Source: Clostridium aciditolerans (GTDB taxonomy: Bacteria > Bacillota > Clostridia > Clostridiales > Clostridiaceae). Taken from it: a stretch of DNA of 64,000 nt. The stretch spans positions 159,119-223,118 of the forward strand of contig NZ_JAEEGB010000004.1 of NCBI RefSeq assembly GCF_016316925.1, in the 5' to 3' direction. Below, piece by piece: positions 9,627 to 18,810 of the stretch. Under the pieces are notes generated by a model, which was not told the origin of the DNA, searched no databases, and saw only the letters and a program-made list of their open reading frames with translations. The stretch's first letter is position 1. The number at the start of each line of letters is the position of its first letter. The translations under genes were made by a program, and so were the position numbers.

Positions 9627-10997
9627 CTAATCTATATGTAACTTTGACATCTTTTCATATAAACTTGATCTACTTATGCCTAGAAGTTGTGCTGCCTTTG
9701 ATTTATTTCCCTTCGCGGCACTAATACTATTTAAAATTGCTTCTTTTTCTGCATCATTTAATATATCTTGAAGATTTCTAACAGGTTTGCACTCCCTTAT
9801 TGCTGTTATTTTAGAGGGAAGATGTTTTACATCTATTACTGTTTCATTTTCTATAATTGTTATTGCCCTCTCAAGTACATTTTCCAGTTCTCTTACATTT
9901 CCTGGCCAACTGTAACTTTTTATATATTCCAAAGCCTCATTTGAAATCCCCTCAATATATTTACTTACTTTGTTACTTATTTTGTTAATAATATGATAAA
10001 CTATTGTTTCAATATCTTCTCTTCTTTCTTTTAATGATGGCACATTAATTGTTAAAACGTTCAATCTATAAAATAAGTCCTTCCTGAACTTATCTTCTTT
10101 TACTAATTGCTCTAAATTTTGATTAGTGGCTGCTATAACTCTTACATCTATTTTTTTAGGGCCCTCTGACCCTATTTTTTCAACTTCCTTTTCCTGAAGT
10201 ACTCTTAAAAGTTTAACCTGCATATATATTGGCATATCTCCTATTTCATCTAAAAAAATAGTACCTCCATCTGCTAATTCAAATTTACCTATCTTTCCCT
10301 CTTTTTTTGCCCCTGTAAAGGACCCACCTTCATATCCAAAGAGTTCAGATTCAAGAAGTTCTCCTGGAATAGCTCCGCAGTTAACTTTGATAAAAGCACC
10401 ATTTCTTCTTCTGCTTTCCTTATGAATAGCATGGGCAAAAAGTTCTTTACCTGTTCCACTTTCACCTAATAGTAAAACGTTTGAAGAGCTCCATGCAGCT
10501 TTTTCAGCAAACCTTTTTGCACCTTTTATTAGTACTCCTTCTCCAACAATATCCTCAAAGGAATAGGTTGTTCTGTTTAATACGGATATATTATTAGTTA
10601 ATCCATTAAGTTGTTTTTTCATTCTATTTATATGTTCATGCATATCATTCAAATCTTTTATACTTTTGAATATAATCTTTGCAATGGCTCCAATTACTTC
10701 TCCATCTTTAACAATAGGTATACGACTTACAATTAAATACTGACTATTTATTTTAAGCAACTCTGCTATTTCAGCTTGTCCAGTTTTGACTACCCTAGGC
10801 AATCTTGTTTCTTCAACTATTTCTGTTATATGTTTCCCAATAATATCTTCTCTTTTCTTTTTAAAAATCATAGCATAACCTTTACTAATCATTGTAATAA
10901 AACCTTCTTTATTAATAGTTATAATTCCATCATAAAGCGTGTCCATTATAATATTTAGAATGATACTATCGTTTTCTAAAATGTTTTTCTTGTACAT
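9627..10997 (-). CDS. sigma-54-dependent enhancer-binding transcriptional activator
   Basis: 456 aa. N-terminal PAS-like sensor (about 12-115), short coiled linker, AAA+ domain with Walker A GESGTGKE (178-185), the sigma-54 contact loop GSFTGA (225-230, a common variant of GAFTGA) and Walker B GGTIFLDEIG (244-253), then a Fis-type HTH (NKSKAAQLLGISRSSLYEKM) at the C terminus. It therefore can hydrolyse ATP to open sigma-54 promoters and bind DNA. It lies directly upstream of, and in the same direction as, the thl operon, which carries a -24/-12 promoter; the simplest reading is a dedicated activator of butyryl-CoA synthesis whose PAS domain senses a metabolite or redox signal. The ligand is unknown. 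Confidence 0.9.
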   Translation of the reverse strand: MYKKNILENDSIILNIIMDTLYDGIITINKEGFITMISKGYAMIFKKKREDIIGKHITEIVEETRLPRVVKTGQAEIAELLKINSQYLIVSRIPIVKDGEVIGAIAKIIFKSIKDLNDMHEHINRMKKQLNGLTNNISVLNRTTYSFEDIVGEGVLIKGAKRFAEKAAWSSSNVLLLGESGTGKELFAHAIHKESRRRNGAFIKVNCGAIPGELLESELFGYEGGSFTGAKKEGKIGKFELADGGTIFLDEIGDMPIYMQVKLLRVLQEKEVEKIGSEGPKKIDVRVIAATNQNLEQLVKEDKFRKDLFYRLNVLTINVPSLKERREDIETIVYHIINKISNKVSKYIEGISNEALEYIKSYSWPGNVRELENVLERAITIIENETVIDVKHLPSKITAIRECKPVRNLQDILNDAEKEAILNSISAAKGNKSKAAQLLGISRSSLYEKMSKLHID

Positions 10998-11257
10998 ATT
11001 TACAGCTCACCACCTTAGTAGATTATATTAAAAAACTATCTTCTTTTCCCATACATATAAATTTATCTTTATACTACCTATATAAGATTCTTAACTAGAA
11101 AGTTAACATATTCGGTTGTATAACTTAACTGACCGTCTAGAAACCCTTCAATATAACTATAATAACATACCCTATGAATTATATTATAATCCTTATTTTC
11201 CAGCTTTTCCATAATCCTATTTAATTTTATTTAATTTTAAATAAAAATTAAATAAAA

Positions 11258-11296
11258 GGAGCTGTCGCACTAAGAAAACTAGTGCAACGGCTTTCC
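11258..11296. repeat. hairpin of the GGGGCTGTYGCAYTAAG repeat family, left flank of GC-rich island
   Basis: Stem AGCTGTCGCACTA / TAGTGCAACGGCT with a 7-nt loop; a T-rich tail is present on the minus strand. The left arm resembles the outer arm of the hairpin at 16839-16878 and of the element at 41916-42019. No gene is seen in the rest of 10998-11379, which is AT-rich up to about 11290 and then changes to the GC-richer composition of the island. Confidence 0.65.
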
Positions 11297-11379
11297 ACGC
11301 TCCCGTATTTTTTTGTTTTATACCTCAGCTTGTATATTTCCGTCAAAAGAAATACAATGGAGCTATGGAGGTGTTATGC

Positions 11380-11574
11380 GTGGATTATATAACGACAAAA
11401 GAAGCAGCGAAAAATTGGGGAATCACAGACAGAATGGTAGTGTACCATTGCTCTGCCGGACGGATTAAGGGAGCTAAAAAAATGGGAAATACATGGCTTG
11501 TTCCGGTTGACGCTGAAAAACCGGCTGACGGACGATTCGGGAGCAGTAAAGTAAAGGATGGTGAAAATAAATGA
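11380..11574 (+). CDS. small helix-turn-helix (excisionase-like) protein
   Basis: About 64 aa: starts (GTG) VDYITTKEAAKNWGITDRMV and continues through RIKGAKKMGNTWLVP, the layout of MerR-like/excisionase HTH domains (wing Lys/Arg then W-L-V-P). I prefer GTG at 11380 because GGAGGTG lies 6 nt upstream; ATG at 11365 would put that site inside the gene. Ends in an ATGA overlap with the response-regulator gene, so it is translationally coupled and probably part of the same control unit. First gene of the GC-richer island. Target unknown. Confidence 0.75.
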   Translation: MDYITTKEAAKNWGITDRMVVYHCSAGRIKGAKKMGNTWLVPVDAEKPADGRFGSSKVKDGENK

Positions 11575-12257
11575 AACGGATATTTTTGGTTGAGGACGAT
11601 AAGGCAATCGCCAAAAACCTTGTGCTTTTGCTCCGCTCGGAGGGATTTACAGTCACTCACGCCCCTACGCGGAGTGAGGCCCTTGCCGCGCTTGCCGGGA
11701 ATAAATTTGACTTGGCGCTTATAGATATTTCTTTGCCTGACGGAAATGGCTTTACGGTTTGCACGGAAATCAAAGAAACGCAAGATACTCCCGTCATATT
11801 TTTGACAGCTTCCGGCGATGAAGGAAGTGTTGTTACCGGACTGAACATGGGTGCGGACGACTATATCACCAAGCCTTTTCGTCCGCGGGAATTGATTGCG
11901 CGAATTGGAACCGCCCTGCGAAAAAGCGGACGCTTTGGGTCGGATTTTGAAATTCGTGGGCTTCATGTCGATACGGCAAGCGGCGTTGTGAAAAAAAACG
12001 GCAACGAGGTTTTTCTTTCAGCATTAGAATACCGCTTGTTGTTGGTGTTTATTAGCAACCCCAAAAGTATTATCACGAGGTGCAGGCTACTTGACGAATT
12101 GTGGGACGCGGCGGGCGAGTTTGTAAATGACAATACATTGACCGTGTACATCAAACGCTTGCGGGAGAAGATAGAGAACAACCCCGCAAGCCCGCAAATA
12201 ATTCTAACCGTTCGCGGGACGGGGTATAGATTGGGGGGCGAGTATGCTTCGGAATAG
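11571..12257 (+). CDS. OmpR/PhoB-family response regulator
   Basis: 228 aa. Receiver domain with acidic pair EDD (8-10), phosphoacceptor Asp52 in LIDISLPDGNGF, Thr in LTAS and Lys in ITKPFRPREL; C-terminal winged helix (TRCRLLDELWD, then VYIKRLREKIE and VRGTGYRLG). Overlaps the preceding gene by 4 nt and the kinase gene by 14 nt. With the ABC genes 60 nt downstream this matches the BceRS-BceAB/VanRS type of arrangement, in which the regulator turns on a peptide-antibiotic transporter. Confidence 0.92.
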   Translation: MKRIFLVEDDKAIAKNLVLLLRSEGFTVTHAPTRSEALAALAGNKFDLALIDISLPDGNGFTVCTEIKETQDTPVIFLTASGDEGSVVTGLNMGADDYITKPFRPRELIARIGTALRKSGRFGSDFEIRGLHVDTASGVVKKNGNEVFLSALEYRLLLVFISNPKSIITRCRLLDELWDAAGEFVNDNTLTVYIKRLREKIENNPASPQIILTVRGTGYRLGGEYASE

Positions 12258-13233
12258 AGAGTTTCGGCAGTTTGCCATTCTATTCTCCTTAATGGCCGCC
12301 GCTACTGTAATGCTGGGATTTGCAATAAATAGGTTGGCGGGAATCCTTGCCATTGCTTCTGCCGTTGCCTTTGGCACAGCGTTTTTCGCGTTTACCAAAG
12401 CCCGATACGAAAGCATTGCGCAGATTTCAGATCAAATCGATCTTGTGCTTCATAACGCTGACCATCTGTATATTGCTGAATCGGACGAGGGCGAACTTTC
12501 CATTCTGCAAAGCGAAATAACAAAAATGACGCTGCGTATTCGGGAGCAAAACGACGCACTAAAAAAAGAAAAAGAACATCTTGCTGATTCGCTGGCTGAC
12601 ATAGCCCACCAACTCCGCACCCCTCTCACATCCGTGAACCTTATTCTGTCATTGTTAGAGAATAACCCTGACGAAAATGACCGGAAAGCATTGATGCGGG
12701 AAACAGAGGAATTGTTTGTACAGATGGATTGGCTGCTTACTTCCCTGTTGAAATTATCCCGCCTGGACGCGGGCATTGTGGTGTTCCAAAGCGAGCAGAT
12801 AGATGTAAACAACTTGATATGCACTGCGCTTCGCCCGTTTCTAATCCCAATGGATCTGCACGATATTACTTTGCAAACAGACGTGCCAAAAGGGATGATT
12901 ATTCAGGGCGATTCTGGTTGGCTTTCGGAAGCAATTCAAAACATCCTCAAAAATTGCATGGAAAGCGCAGGCGATAAAGGGAAGATTGAGATTGTCTGCA
13001 CAGACAACCCACTGTTTACCGAGATTGCCATCCACGACAGCGGCGCGGGCTTTGAAAAAGAAGATTTACCCTGCTTGTTTGACAGGTTCTATCGTGGGAA
13101 AAACGCAGGTGCTACAGGATATGGAATCGGATTGGCTCTTTGCAAGATGATTATAACACGGCAGGGAGGGACGATTACCGCAAAAAATCACCCGCAGGGC
13201 GGCGCGATATTTGCCATTCGTTTCCCAAAGTGA
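12244..13233 (+). CDS. membrane sensor histidine kinase
   Basis: 329 aa. Two adjacent membrane segments near residues 10-30 and 32-50 with almost no extracellular loop, so it is an intramembrane-sensing type that usually depends on its partner transporter. Phosphoacceptor His122 in DIAHQLRTPLTS; N box near LKNCMESAGDKG; G1 HDSGAGFEKEDL; F box FDRFYRGKN; G2 GYGIGLALCK. Overlaps the response-regulator gene by 14 nt. Confidence 0.92.
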   Translation: MLRNREFRQFAILFSLMAAATVMLGFAINRLAGILAIASAVAFGTAFFAFTKARYESIAQISDQIDLVLHNADHLYIAESDEGELSILQSEITKMTLRIREQNDALKKEKEHLADSLADIAHQLRTPLTSVNLILSLLENNPDENDRKALMRETEELFVQMDWLLTSLLKLSRLDAGIVVFQSEQIDVNNLICTALRPFLIPMDLHDITLQTDVPKGMIIQGDSGWLSEAIQNILKNCMESAGDKGKIEIVCTDNPLFTEIAIHDSGAGFEKEDLPCLFDRFYRGKNAGATGYGIGLALCKMIITRQGGTITAKNHPQGGAIFAIRFPK

Positions 13234-13315
13234 CTAATCTCTCACCTAAAAGTCACAGAGATGTAAGTTGAAGGTTCTATTATATAGGTAAACCATGAGA
13301 AAGGAGACTCACATA

Positions 13316-13999
13316 ATGGAATTTTTAAAAATTGAAAATCTCTGCAAGGTCTACGGCAAGGGCGAAAACCAAGTTGCCGCCCTTGACCATGTTTCGCTTA
13401 CAATCGAAAAAGGGGATCTTACTGCAATCATCGGTTCCTCCGGCTCCGGCAAATCCACGTTGCTTCACAGCATCGGTGGCGTGGACGTGCCGACAAGCGG
13501 AAAGGTGTATTTGGAGGGGCAGGATGTATATGCCCAAAGCAATGAAAAACTCGCCATCTTCCGCAGGCGGCAGGTAGGACTAATTTACCAGTTTCACAAC
13601 CTCATTCCCACTCTGAATGTGGTGGAAAACATCACCTTGCCTATACTGATGGACAAGCGGAAGGTCAACAAGGAGAGGCTTGATGACTTGCTCGAACTGC
13701 TTGGTCTAAAAGACCGTAAAACGCATTTACCCAATCAGCTTTCGGGCGGCCAGCAGCAGCGTGTTTCCATAGGACGTGCTTTGATGAATGCCCCAGCGGT
13801 CATGCTTGCCGACGAACCCACGGGCAGTTTGGACAGCCGGAATGGACATGAGATTATCAATTTGCTGAAAGAAAGCAATAAACAATATGGGCAGACCCTT
13901 ATCGTCGTCACCCATGATGAAAATATAGCTTTGCAAGCAGACCGCATTATCGGCATATCAGACGGCAAAGTAGTACGAGATGAGAGGGTGAGACCATGA
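13316..13999 (+). CDS. ABC transporter ATP-binding protein (LolD/MacB/BceA type)
   Basis: About 227 aa. Walker A GSSGSGKST (about 40-48), Q-loop YQFHNLIPTLN, signature LSGGQQQR (about 140), Walker B VMLADEPTGSLD, H-loop VVTHD. Start at ATG 13316 is supported by AAAGGAG 11 nt before; the longer frame from 13295 would contain that site. ATGA overlap with the permease gene. Family members drive mechanotransmission or peptide-antibiotic removal by FtsX-like permeases rather than classical import. Confidence 0.93.
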   Translation: MEFLKIENLCKVYGKGENQVAALDHVSLTIEKGDLTAIIGSSGSGKSTLLHSIGGVDVPTSGKVYLEGQDVYAQSNEKLAIFRRRQVGLIYQFHNLIPTLNVVENITLPILMDKRKVNKERLDDLLELLGLKDRKTHLPNQLSGGQQQRVSIGRALMNAPAVMLADEPTGSLDSRNGHEIINLLKESNKQYGQTLIVVTHDENIALQADRIIGISDGKVVRDERVRP

Positions 14000-16572
14000 A
14001 TATTTTCAACAAAGTTACCCTGCAAGGCATGAAAAAAAGCCGTACCCGAACGATTGTCACGGTTATCGGAGTTATCCTGTCCGCCGCCATGATTACGGCA
14101 GTCGCTACCTTTGGCACTTCCCTGTTGAATTTTCTGGTAAACGGTTCTATTGTGAAATACGGCGGTTGGCACGTTGAGTTTTTAGATGTTAATTCCTCTT
14201 TCGTGCAGGAGCGAACCCAGGACAAGGGAGTTTCAAACACCGCAACATTTGAAAATATCGGCTACGCAAAACTTGACGGCGGGAAAAGCCCCGAAAAGCC
14301 CTATCTTTTTATAGCCGGATTTAGCAAGGAAGCCTTTAATACCTTGCCCTTAACCCTGGTTTCAGGCAGATTGCCGAAAAACAGTGGGGAGATTCTTGTC
14401 CCAGCGCACGTCGCGATAAAGGGCGGCGTTAAATTCGCGGTGGGCGACAAGCTTTCACTTGCTGTGGGAAGCCGCATGGATAACAACAAAAATCTCGGTC
14501 AACACGACCCTTACATTTCAGGGAAAGAAACTCTTGTGCCAAAAGCAGCGAGAACCTACACGGTTGTGGGTATCTGCGAAAGACCCGGTTTTGAGGAACA
14601 TTCCGCACCGGGATACACCTTGATAACGAAAGCAGATACTCAAGACAAAGCGGACAGCTTCAGCATATTTGTCACGCTTAAAAACCCGCGCGGAGTTAAG
14701 GCTTACGCAAGCAGCACAGCCAGAACAGGGGTTTATGTCTTTAACGATAATGTGCTGCGCTTCATGGGTCTTTCGGACAATAAACTGTTCAACACGCTTC
14801 TGTACACGGTTGGCGGCATTTTAGTTGCCATAATAATGGTAGGCTCGATTTTTCTGATTTATAACTCCTTTAACATCTCGCTAAACGAACGCACACGCCA
14901 ATTCGGGATTCTCTCATCGGTTGGCGCCACCGCAAGGCAACTGCGAAATTCGGTGCTGTTTGAGGGACTTTGCATTGGTGCAATCGGCATACCCATTGGC
15001 GTTATGGTCGGCATAGGCAGTATCAGCCTTGTAATTCCTATTGTTGCTGGGAAATTCGGGAACATTATCCCAAACCATGTGCCTTTAACCTTGTCGGTGT
15101 CTGTCCCAGCCATTGTCGCAGCGGCGATGGTCAGTTTAGTTACCATTTTGATTTCAGCCTACATCCCGGCCAGGAAAGCCGCAAACACTCCCGTGATGGA
15201 GAGTATTCGCCAGACGAGTGAGATCAAAACCGAATCGAAAGCTGTGAACACGTCAAAACTGGCGCAGCGCATTTACGGTTTGGAAGGTATTCTTGCGCTA
15301 AAGAATTTTAAGAGAAACAAAAAACGCTATCGCAGCATTGTGCTATCCCTTGTTTTAAGCGTTGTGCTGTTTGTATCGGGAAATGCTTTTGGAACAACTC
15401 TGAAACGGCTTGCAGAACGGTCGGTAATGGACTTTGACTATGACATCATTTTTACCACTGAGGGCATGAACGACAGCGAAATGTTCCCGCTTTACGACAA
15501 GCTAAAAACCGCAGATGGGGTTTACAAAAGCTCGTACCAATCGATTTTCGCATATTCATGCGCGGTTAAGACAAGCGATTTTTCGGATCGTTACCGGAAA
15601 TCCGCGGGTTATGCTGCGCCGGACCAAACGGTTCATCTGCCAATGGACATCCAGTTTATTGAGGACAGCGAATATCTGAGTTTTATCAAAAAATTGGGCT
15701 TGTCCACAGAAGAATATACCGGGAAGGACGCGAAAATGATTGCCGTTGCCAAAAAGCCGGTTGCCAAGAAAGACGGGTCGAGCGAACTGTTTGATATGTT
15801 TGCGAGTCGTTCCATGACTTTCAGTGTTGCTCCCGAAACAAATGACAAGTCGAAGATGGAACAGGGGCAAAGTATAAACATTACGTTTGTCGATACGTAC
15901 CCGGTGGATCCTCTTAAGACCCTAAAGCAATCTTCCGACAAGACTCCATACGTTTTTATGGTGATGGCCCCCTATTCGCTCAAAGAGAAGTTTGAAACCC
16001 CAGATACCCATGCGGATATAGGCCTGAGCTTTCTGTCAAAGAATCCTTCGCAATCGGTGACTAAAATGGAATCGATGATTCAGGACGCAGGAATTACGTC
16101 TGCATATACCCTACAAAATATGTACACGATAGTTGAACAATACCGCAGCCTAACATTTGTTATTGATGTTTTCACCTATGTTTTTGTCATCATGATTTCG
16201 CTTATTGCGGTTGCCAATGTGTTCAACACCATTTCCACGAATATCAGGTTGCGCAGGCGGGAGCTTGCCATGCTCCGCTCGGTAGGGATGTCTGAACGTG
16301 ATTTCCAAAAGATGATGAATTTCGAGTGTGCCTTTTATGGCATGAGGGCGTTGCTCTTCGGTCTTCCAATAGCGGGAATCATCTCGTGGCTGATTTACAA
16401 AGGGTTTGTGTCTGTAGAAAGGCTGGATAACTTTGATTTTGTATTCCCGTGGGGCAGTATGGCAATCAGCGTGTTCAGCGTGCTCTTTATCGTGTTCATT
16501 ACAATGCTGTATGCCACTCGCAAGATAAAAAAAGAAAATATCATTGACGCGCTTCGGGATGACATGACTTGA
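13996..16572 (+). CDS. FtsX-like ABC transporter permease
   Basis: 858 aa. Membrane anchor near the N terminus (TIVTVIGVILSAAMITAVAT), a large extracellular segment (about 60-260), an FtsX core of three membrane segments (about 270-410), linker, a second anchor (about 440-460), second large extracellular part and a second FtsX core near the C terminus (about 705-850). This is the MacB/BceB-like duplicated plan. Partner of the ATPase encoded just upstream (4-nt overlap). The substrate is probably a cell-wall-active peptide, inferred from the adjoining two-component system. GC content is well above the genome background like its neighbours. Confidence 0.92.
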   Translation: MNIFNKVTLQGMKKSRTRTIVTVIGVILSAAMITAVATFGTSLLNFLVNGSIVKYGGWHVEFLDVNSSFVQERTQDKGVSNTATFENIGYAKLDGGKSPEKPYLFIAGFSKEAFNTLPLTLVSGRLPKNSGEILVPAHVAIKGGVKFAVGDKLSLAVGSRMDNNKNLGQHDPYISGKETLVPKAARTYTVVGICERPGFEEHSAPGYTLITKADTQDKADSFSIFVTLKNPRGVKAYASSTARTGVYVFNDNVLRFMGLSDNKLFNTLLYTVGGILVAIIMVGSIFLIYNSFNISLNERTRQFGILSSVGATARQLRNSVLFEGLCIGAIGIPIGVMVGIGSISLVIPIVAGKFGNIIPNHVPLTLSVSVPAIVAAAMVSLVTILISAYIPARKAANTPVMESIRQTSEIKTESKAVNTSKLAQRIYGLEGILALKNFKRNKKRYRSIVLSLVLSVVLFVSGNAFGTTLKRLAERSVMDFDYDIIFTTEGMNDSEMFPLYDKLKTADGVYKSSYQSIFAYSCAVKTSDFSDRYRKSAGYAAPDQTVHLPMDIQFIEDSEYLSFIKKLGLSTEEYTGKDAKMIAVAKKPVAKKDGSSELFDMFASRSMTFSVAPETNDKSKMEQGQSINITFVDTYPVDPLKTLKQSSDKTPYVFMVMAPYSLKEKFETPDTHADIGLSFLSKNPSQSVTKMESMIQDAGITSAYTLQNMYTIVEQYRSLTFVIDVFTYVFVIMISLIAVANVFNTISTNIRLRRRELAMLRSVGMSERDFQKMMNFECAFYGMRALLFGLPIAGIISWLIYKGFVSVERLDNFDFVFPWGSMAISVFSVLFIVFITMLYATRKIKKENIIDALRDDMT

Positions 16573-16838
16573 TTCAAAATCTATATTAACTTGATAGAAA
16601 ATCAAAAAACATTTGCATGATTGGGTTCAAGTGATTCGTAATCGTCCAGAAAGGCGATTTAGACATTGAAAATACAGAATTCATCCTACACAAGTAATGT
16701 AAATTACAAAGGAGTGCTACCCTGCGGTAATAAAAAAAGTCTTAATATCAAAGGTTTATTAAAATACGCCATTTTTCAGTTATTGAACCTATTTGGAGTT
16801 AAAATACCATCAGATTTTCTATAAGACATGCAAAAAAC
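16573..16838. other. non-coding right flank of the GC-rich island with possible gene remnants
   Basis: No full gene. Two short open stretches may be remains: about 20 codons near 16630-16690 reading FVIVQKGDLDIENTEF, and one after a ribosome-site-like AAAGGAG at about 16710 that reads 36 codons (VLPCGNKKSLNIKGLL...) before a stop. Neither could be assigned. Composition returns to AT-rich here. Confidence 0.35.
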
Positions 16839-16885
16839 GCTGCCGCGTTAGCATATCTTTTTATGCTAATGCGACAGCCCCTTCG
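16839..16885 (-). terminator. terminator of the GDPD gene, same repeat family as 11258-11296
   Basis: Stem GCTGTCGCATTAGCAT / ATGCTAACGCGGCAGC on the minus strand, followed by GTTTTTTG. It is just beyond the GDPD stop and marks the right border of the island; its outer arm GGGGCTGTCGCATTAG faces the related arm at 11258 in inverted orientation. Confidence 0.8.
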
Positions 16886-16897
16886 CTTTATGTTATA

Positions 16898-17692
16898 TTA
16901 AATACTTTTCAAAGCACCTGGATAATTAGTAATTATGTCATCAACTCCCATCTGAATAAGTTTTCTCCAATCATCTACATTGTCTACTGTCCATACATGC
17001 ACTTTTTTATTATTTTTATGGAGCTTTTCTACTATACTCTTATTAACTTTAGGATAGTAAATGCTATAATAATCAACATATTCTAGATTTAACTTATCTT
17101 CTTTATTCAAATTTGTGATATATCCTGTCCTAATTTTAGGATTTAGCTTTTTCACCTTTATCAGCGTGCGGTAATCAAAGGAACATACTAAACAGTTATC
17201 TACAAAATCATTATTTTCAATAAGTTGTACTACTTTTCCTGCTAGATCCGTATCATTTTTATAATTCTTAATTTCAATGTCTAATTTAATTTTTCCCTTT
17301 GCTGCCTTTATAACTTGATCTAGTGTAGGTATTTTTTCCCCTTTAAACTTTCCTGAGTAAATGCTGCCTACATCTAACTTCTCTATATCTTTATATGTTA
17401 CTTCTGAGAGATTTTTATCTACCTTTGCTACTCTTTTTAAGTTCTTATCATGCATTAATACAACTACCCCATCTTTTGTTTCCTGTACATCCAACTCAGC
17501 ATAATCTGCCTTATCTTCTGCAGCACATAAAATAGAGCTTAAGGTATTTTCAGGCGCACGTTTACTGCTTCCCCTATGACCTATTATTTTTACATTTTTA
17601 CTTTTAACGGTAAACCTCTTGCCAGAGTAATTATCAGCGACCATAATAGAAACCATAATAACTAAAAATATAACCAGGGACCTTTTTATCAT
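16898..17692 (-). CDS. glycerophosphodiester phosphodiesterase
   Basis: 264 aa. N-terminal uncleaved signal or anchor (RSLVIFLVIMVSIMVA, residues 4-19), then GDPD barrel with the metal/catalytic motif GHRGSSKRAPENT (about 38-50), AELDVQETKDGVVVLMHD and the later KLDIEIK and VHVWTVD segments. Hydrolyses glycerophosphodiesters to sn-glycerol-3-phosphate and alcohol, here probably outside the membrane. Single-gene unit with its own terminator. Confidence 0.93.
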   Translation of the reverse strand: MIKRSLVIFLVIMVSIMVADNYSGKRFTVKSKNVKIIGHRGSSKRAPENTLSSILCAAEDKADYAELDVQETKDGVVVLMHDKNLKRVAKVDKNLSEVTYKDIEKLDVGSIYSGKFKGEKIPTLDQVIKAAKGKIKLDIEIKNYKNDTDLAGKVVQLIENNDFVDNCLVCSFDYRTLIKVKKLNPKIRTGYITNLNKEDKLNLEYVDYYSIYYPKVNKSIVEKLHKNNKKVHVWTVDNVDDWRKLIQMGVDDIITNYPGALKSI

Positions 17693-17855
17693 AATACCCC
17701 TCCTTCAGCTGCAACATCCATTTGCTTCAAAAATTATCCATAATATAAACAAAAATTACAGATTACTACAAAAATTTAGGTTCTTATTATCCATTATATA
17801 CTACTTATCGGTAATTGTTAAATAGCTTTTCAAATAATTCTTTTTAAAAAATAAA

Positions 17856-17885
17856 AACTGCCTACGCTTATTTCAATAGGCAGTT
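17856..17885 (-). terminator. intrinsic terminator (minus strand)
   Basis: Stem AACTGCCTA / TAGGCAGTT followed on the minus strand by TTTTTATTTTTTA. It ends transcripts from the 18021-18785 gene, with a gene remnant (17911-18015) in between. Confidence 0.75.
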
Positions 17886-17910
17886 ACGGATAATAGTATT
17901 TGTATTTTTA

Positions 17911-18015
17911 CTAACGAATAAAAGCTGCTTCTTGCTGACAAAGAGCATCTTTCAGCCATTGAGGATGCATCGGTAAAATATCTGTTGGAAGGTCATCTAC
18001 TGAAATTAAATTACA
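17911..18015 (-). pseudogene. C-terminal remnant of an unidentified gene
   Basis: A clean 33-codon stretch reading LISVDDLPTDILPMHPQWLK... and ending TAG at 17911. It opens immediately after a stop codon, only 5 nt beyond the stop of the next gene, so its 5' part is gone. The DDLPTDILPMHP pattern is like the end of NUDIX hydrolases, but too short to be sure. It looks like a deletion scar. Confidence 0.4.
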
Positions 18016-18020
18016 CTAAG

Positions 18021-18785
18021 CTATTCCTTTATCCAGTAAGTACTACAATCATTAGAGCGTTCAATAAACCCATATTCTATTAAAGCCCTTCTGATAGTAG
18101 CATAATCATCATATACTCTTTTTAAAATTCTATTTATTTCTTTTTCGGAGTATTTCTTTCCCTTTGAAAAATTCTTAACTATTTCTGATAGAACTATTAT
18201 CTTATTTTTTTCTTTAGCAGGATAGGTCTTTATTGCCCCATTTTCATCCATATAATTTTTAATAGTGTTTTCTCGTTCTTTGTCTGTAGTATTATATCTA
18301 TCATCTATGGTAGTTGCTGTTTTATGTGCGTCACACAAAGCCTCTTTATCTAATATATTAACCTTTTTTCTTGTATCACTAGATATAAGCTCCATCATTG
18401 CTAAAAACAATCTTGCTTGCTTTTCTTTTTCTCGCAATTTATAACGATGGCTCCTTATAGTAGACTGTGCAACTCCTAGCTTTAAAGCAATTTCCTTATC
18501 AGTTAATCCTGAAGCTATTAATACAAGTACATCTCGCTGAACCTCAGATATGCCAGTAAAGGCGATGTTCATACCTAGTAAATATTCTAATGTTGAATCA
18601 TGGCTTTTCTCTATATGGAGCTCAGTTGCTTTCCTTGAATCATAAAGGTTAGAATCTATTTCATATATTCTTCCCTTTGTAAATTCCTCCTCACAAATTA
18701 TACATTTATAATGCTCATCACTCTCAATGAAGCCTTTTTTTACATCTTCAATAGTTGCATCCCAAAATATTTCTTTATTATTCAT
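18021..18785 (-). CDS. LuxR-type HTH regulator with DUF2087 C-terminal domain
   Basis: 254 aa. N terminus has a CIIC pair (about 29-32) and HIEKSH (about 57-62), a plausible zinc-finger. Middle: LuxR-like HTH (about 80-120, LIASGLTDKEIALKLGVAQS). C terminus (about 170-254): DUF2087, recognised by FSKGKKYSEKEINRILKR and DDYATIRRALIEYGFIER. Family members are transcription regulators of unknown ligand. The promoter is flanked by matching arms (18811-18858), which suggests autoregulation. Confidence 0.85.
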   Translation of the reverse strand: MNNKEIFWDATIEDVKKGFIESDEHYKCIICEEEFTKGRIYEIDSNLYDSRKATELHIEKSHDSTLEYLLGMNIAFTGISEVQRDVLVLIASGLTDKEIALKLGVAQSTIRSHRYKLREKEKQARLFLAMMELISSDTRKKVNILDKEALCDAHKTATTIDDRYNTTDKERENTIKNYMDENGAIKTYPAKEKNKIIVLSEIVKNFSKGKKYSEKEINRILKRVYDDYATIRRALIEYGFIERSNDCSTYWIKE

Positions 18786-18810
18786 ATTCTCAGCACCTCT
18801 TTTATATTTG

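Noticed and set aside
12450-13035. Several minus-strand open frames in the GC-rich island
   Set aside because: They are shadows of the kinase and ABC genes: no ribosome sites, and the plus-strand proteins carry all family motifs.
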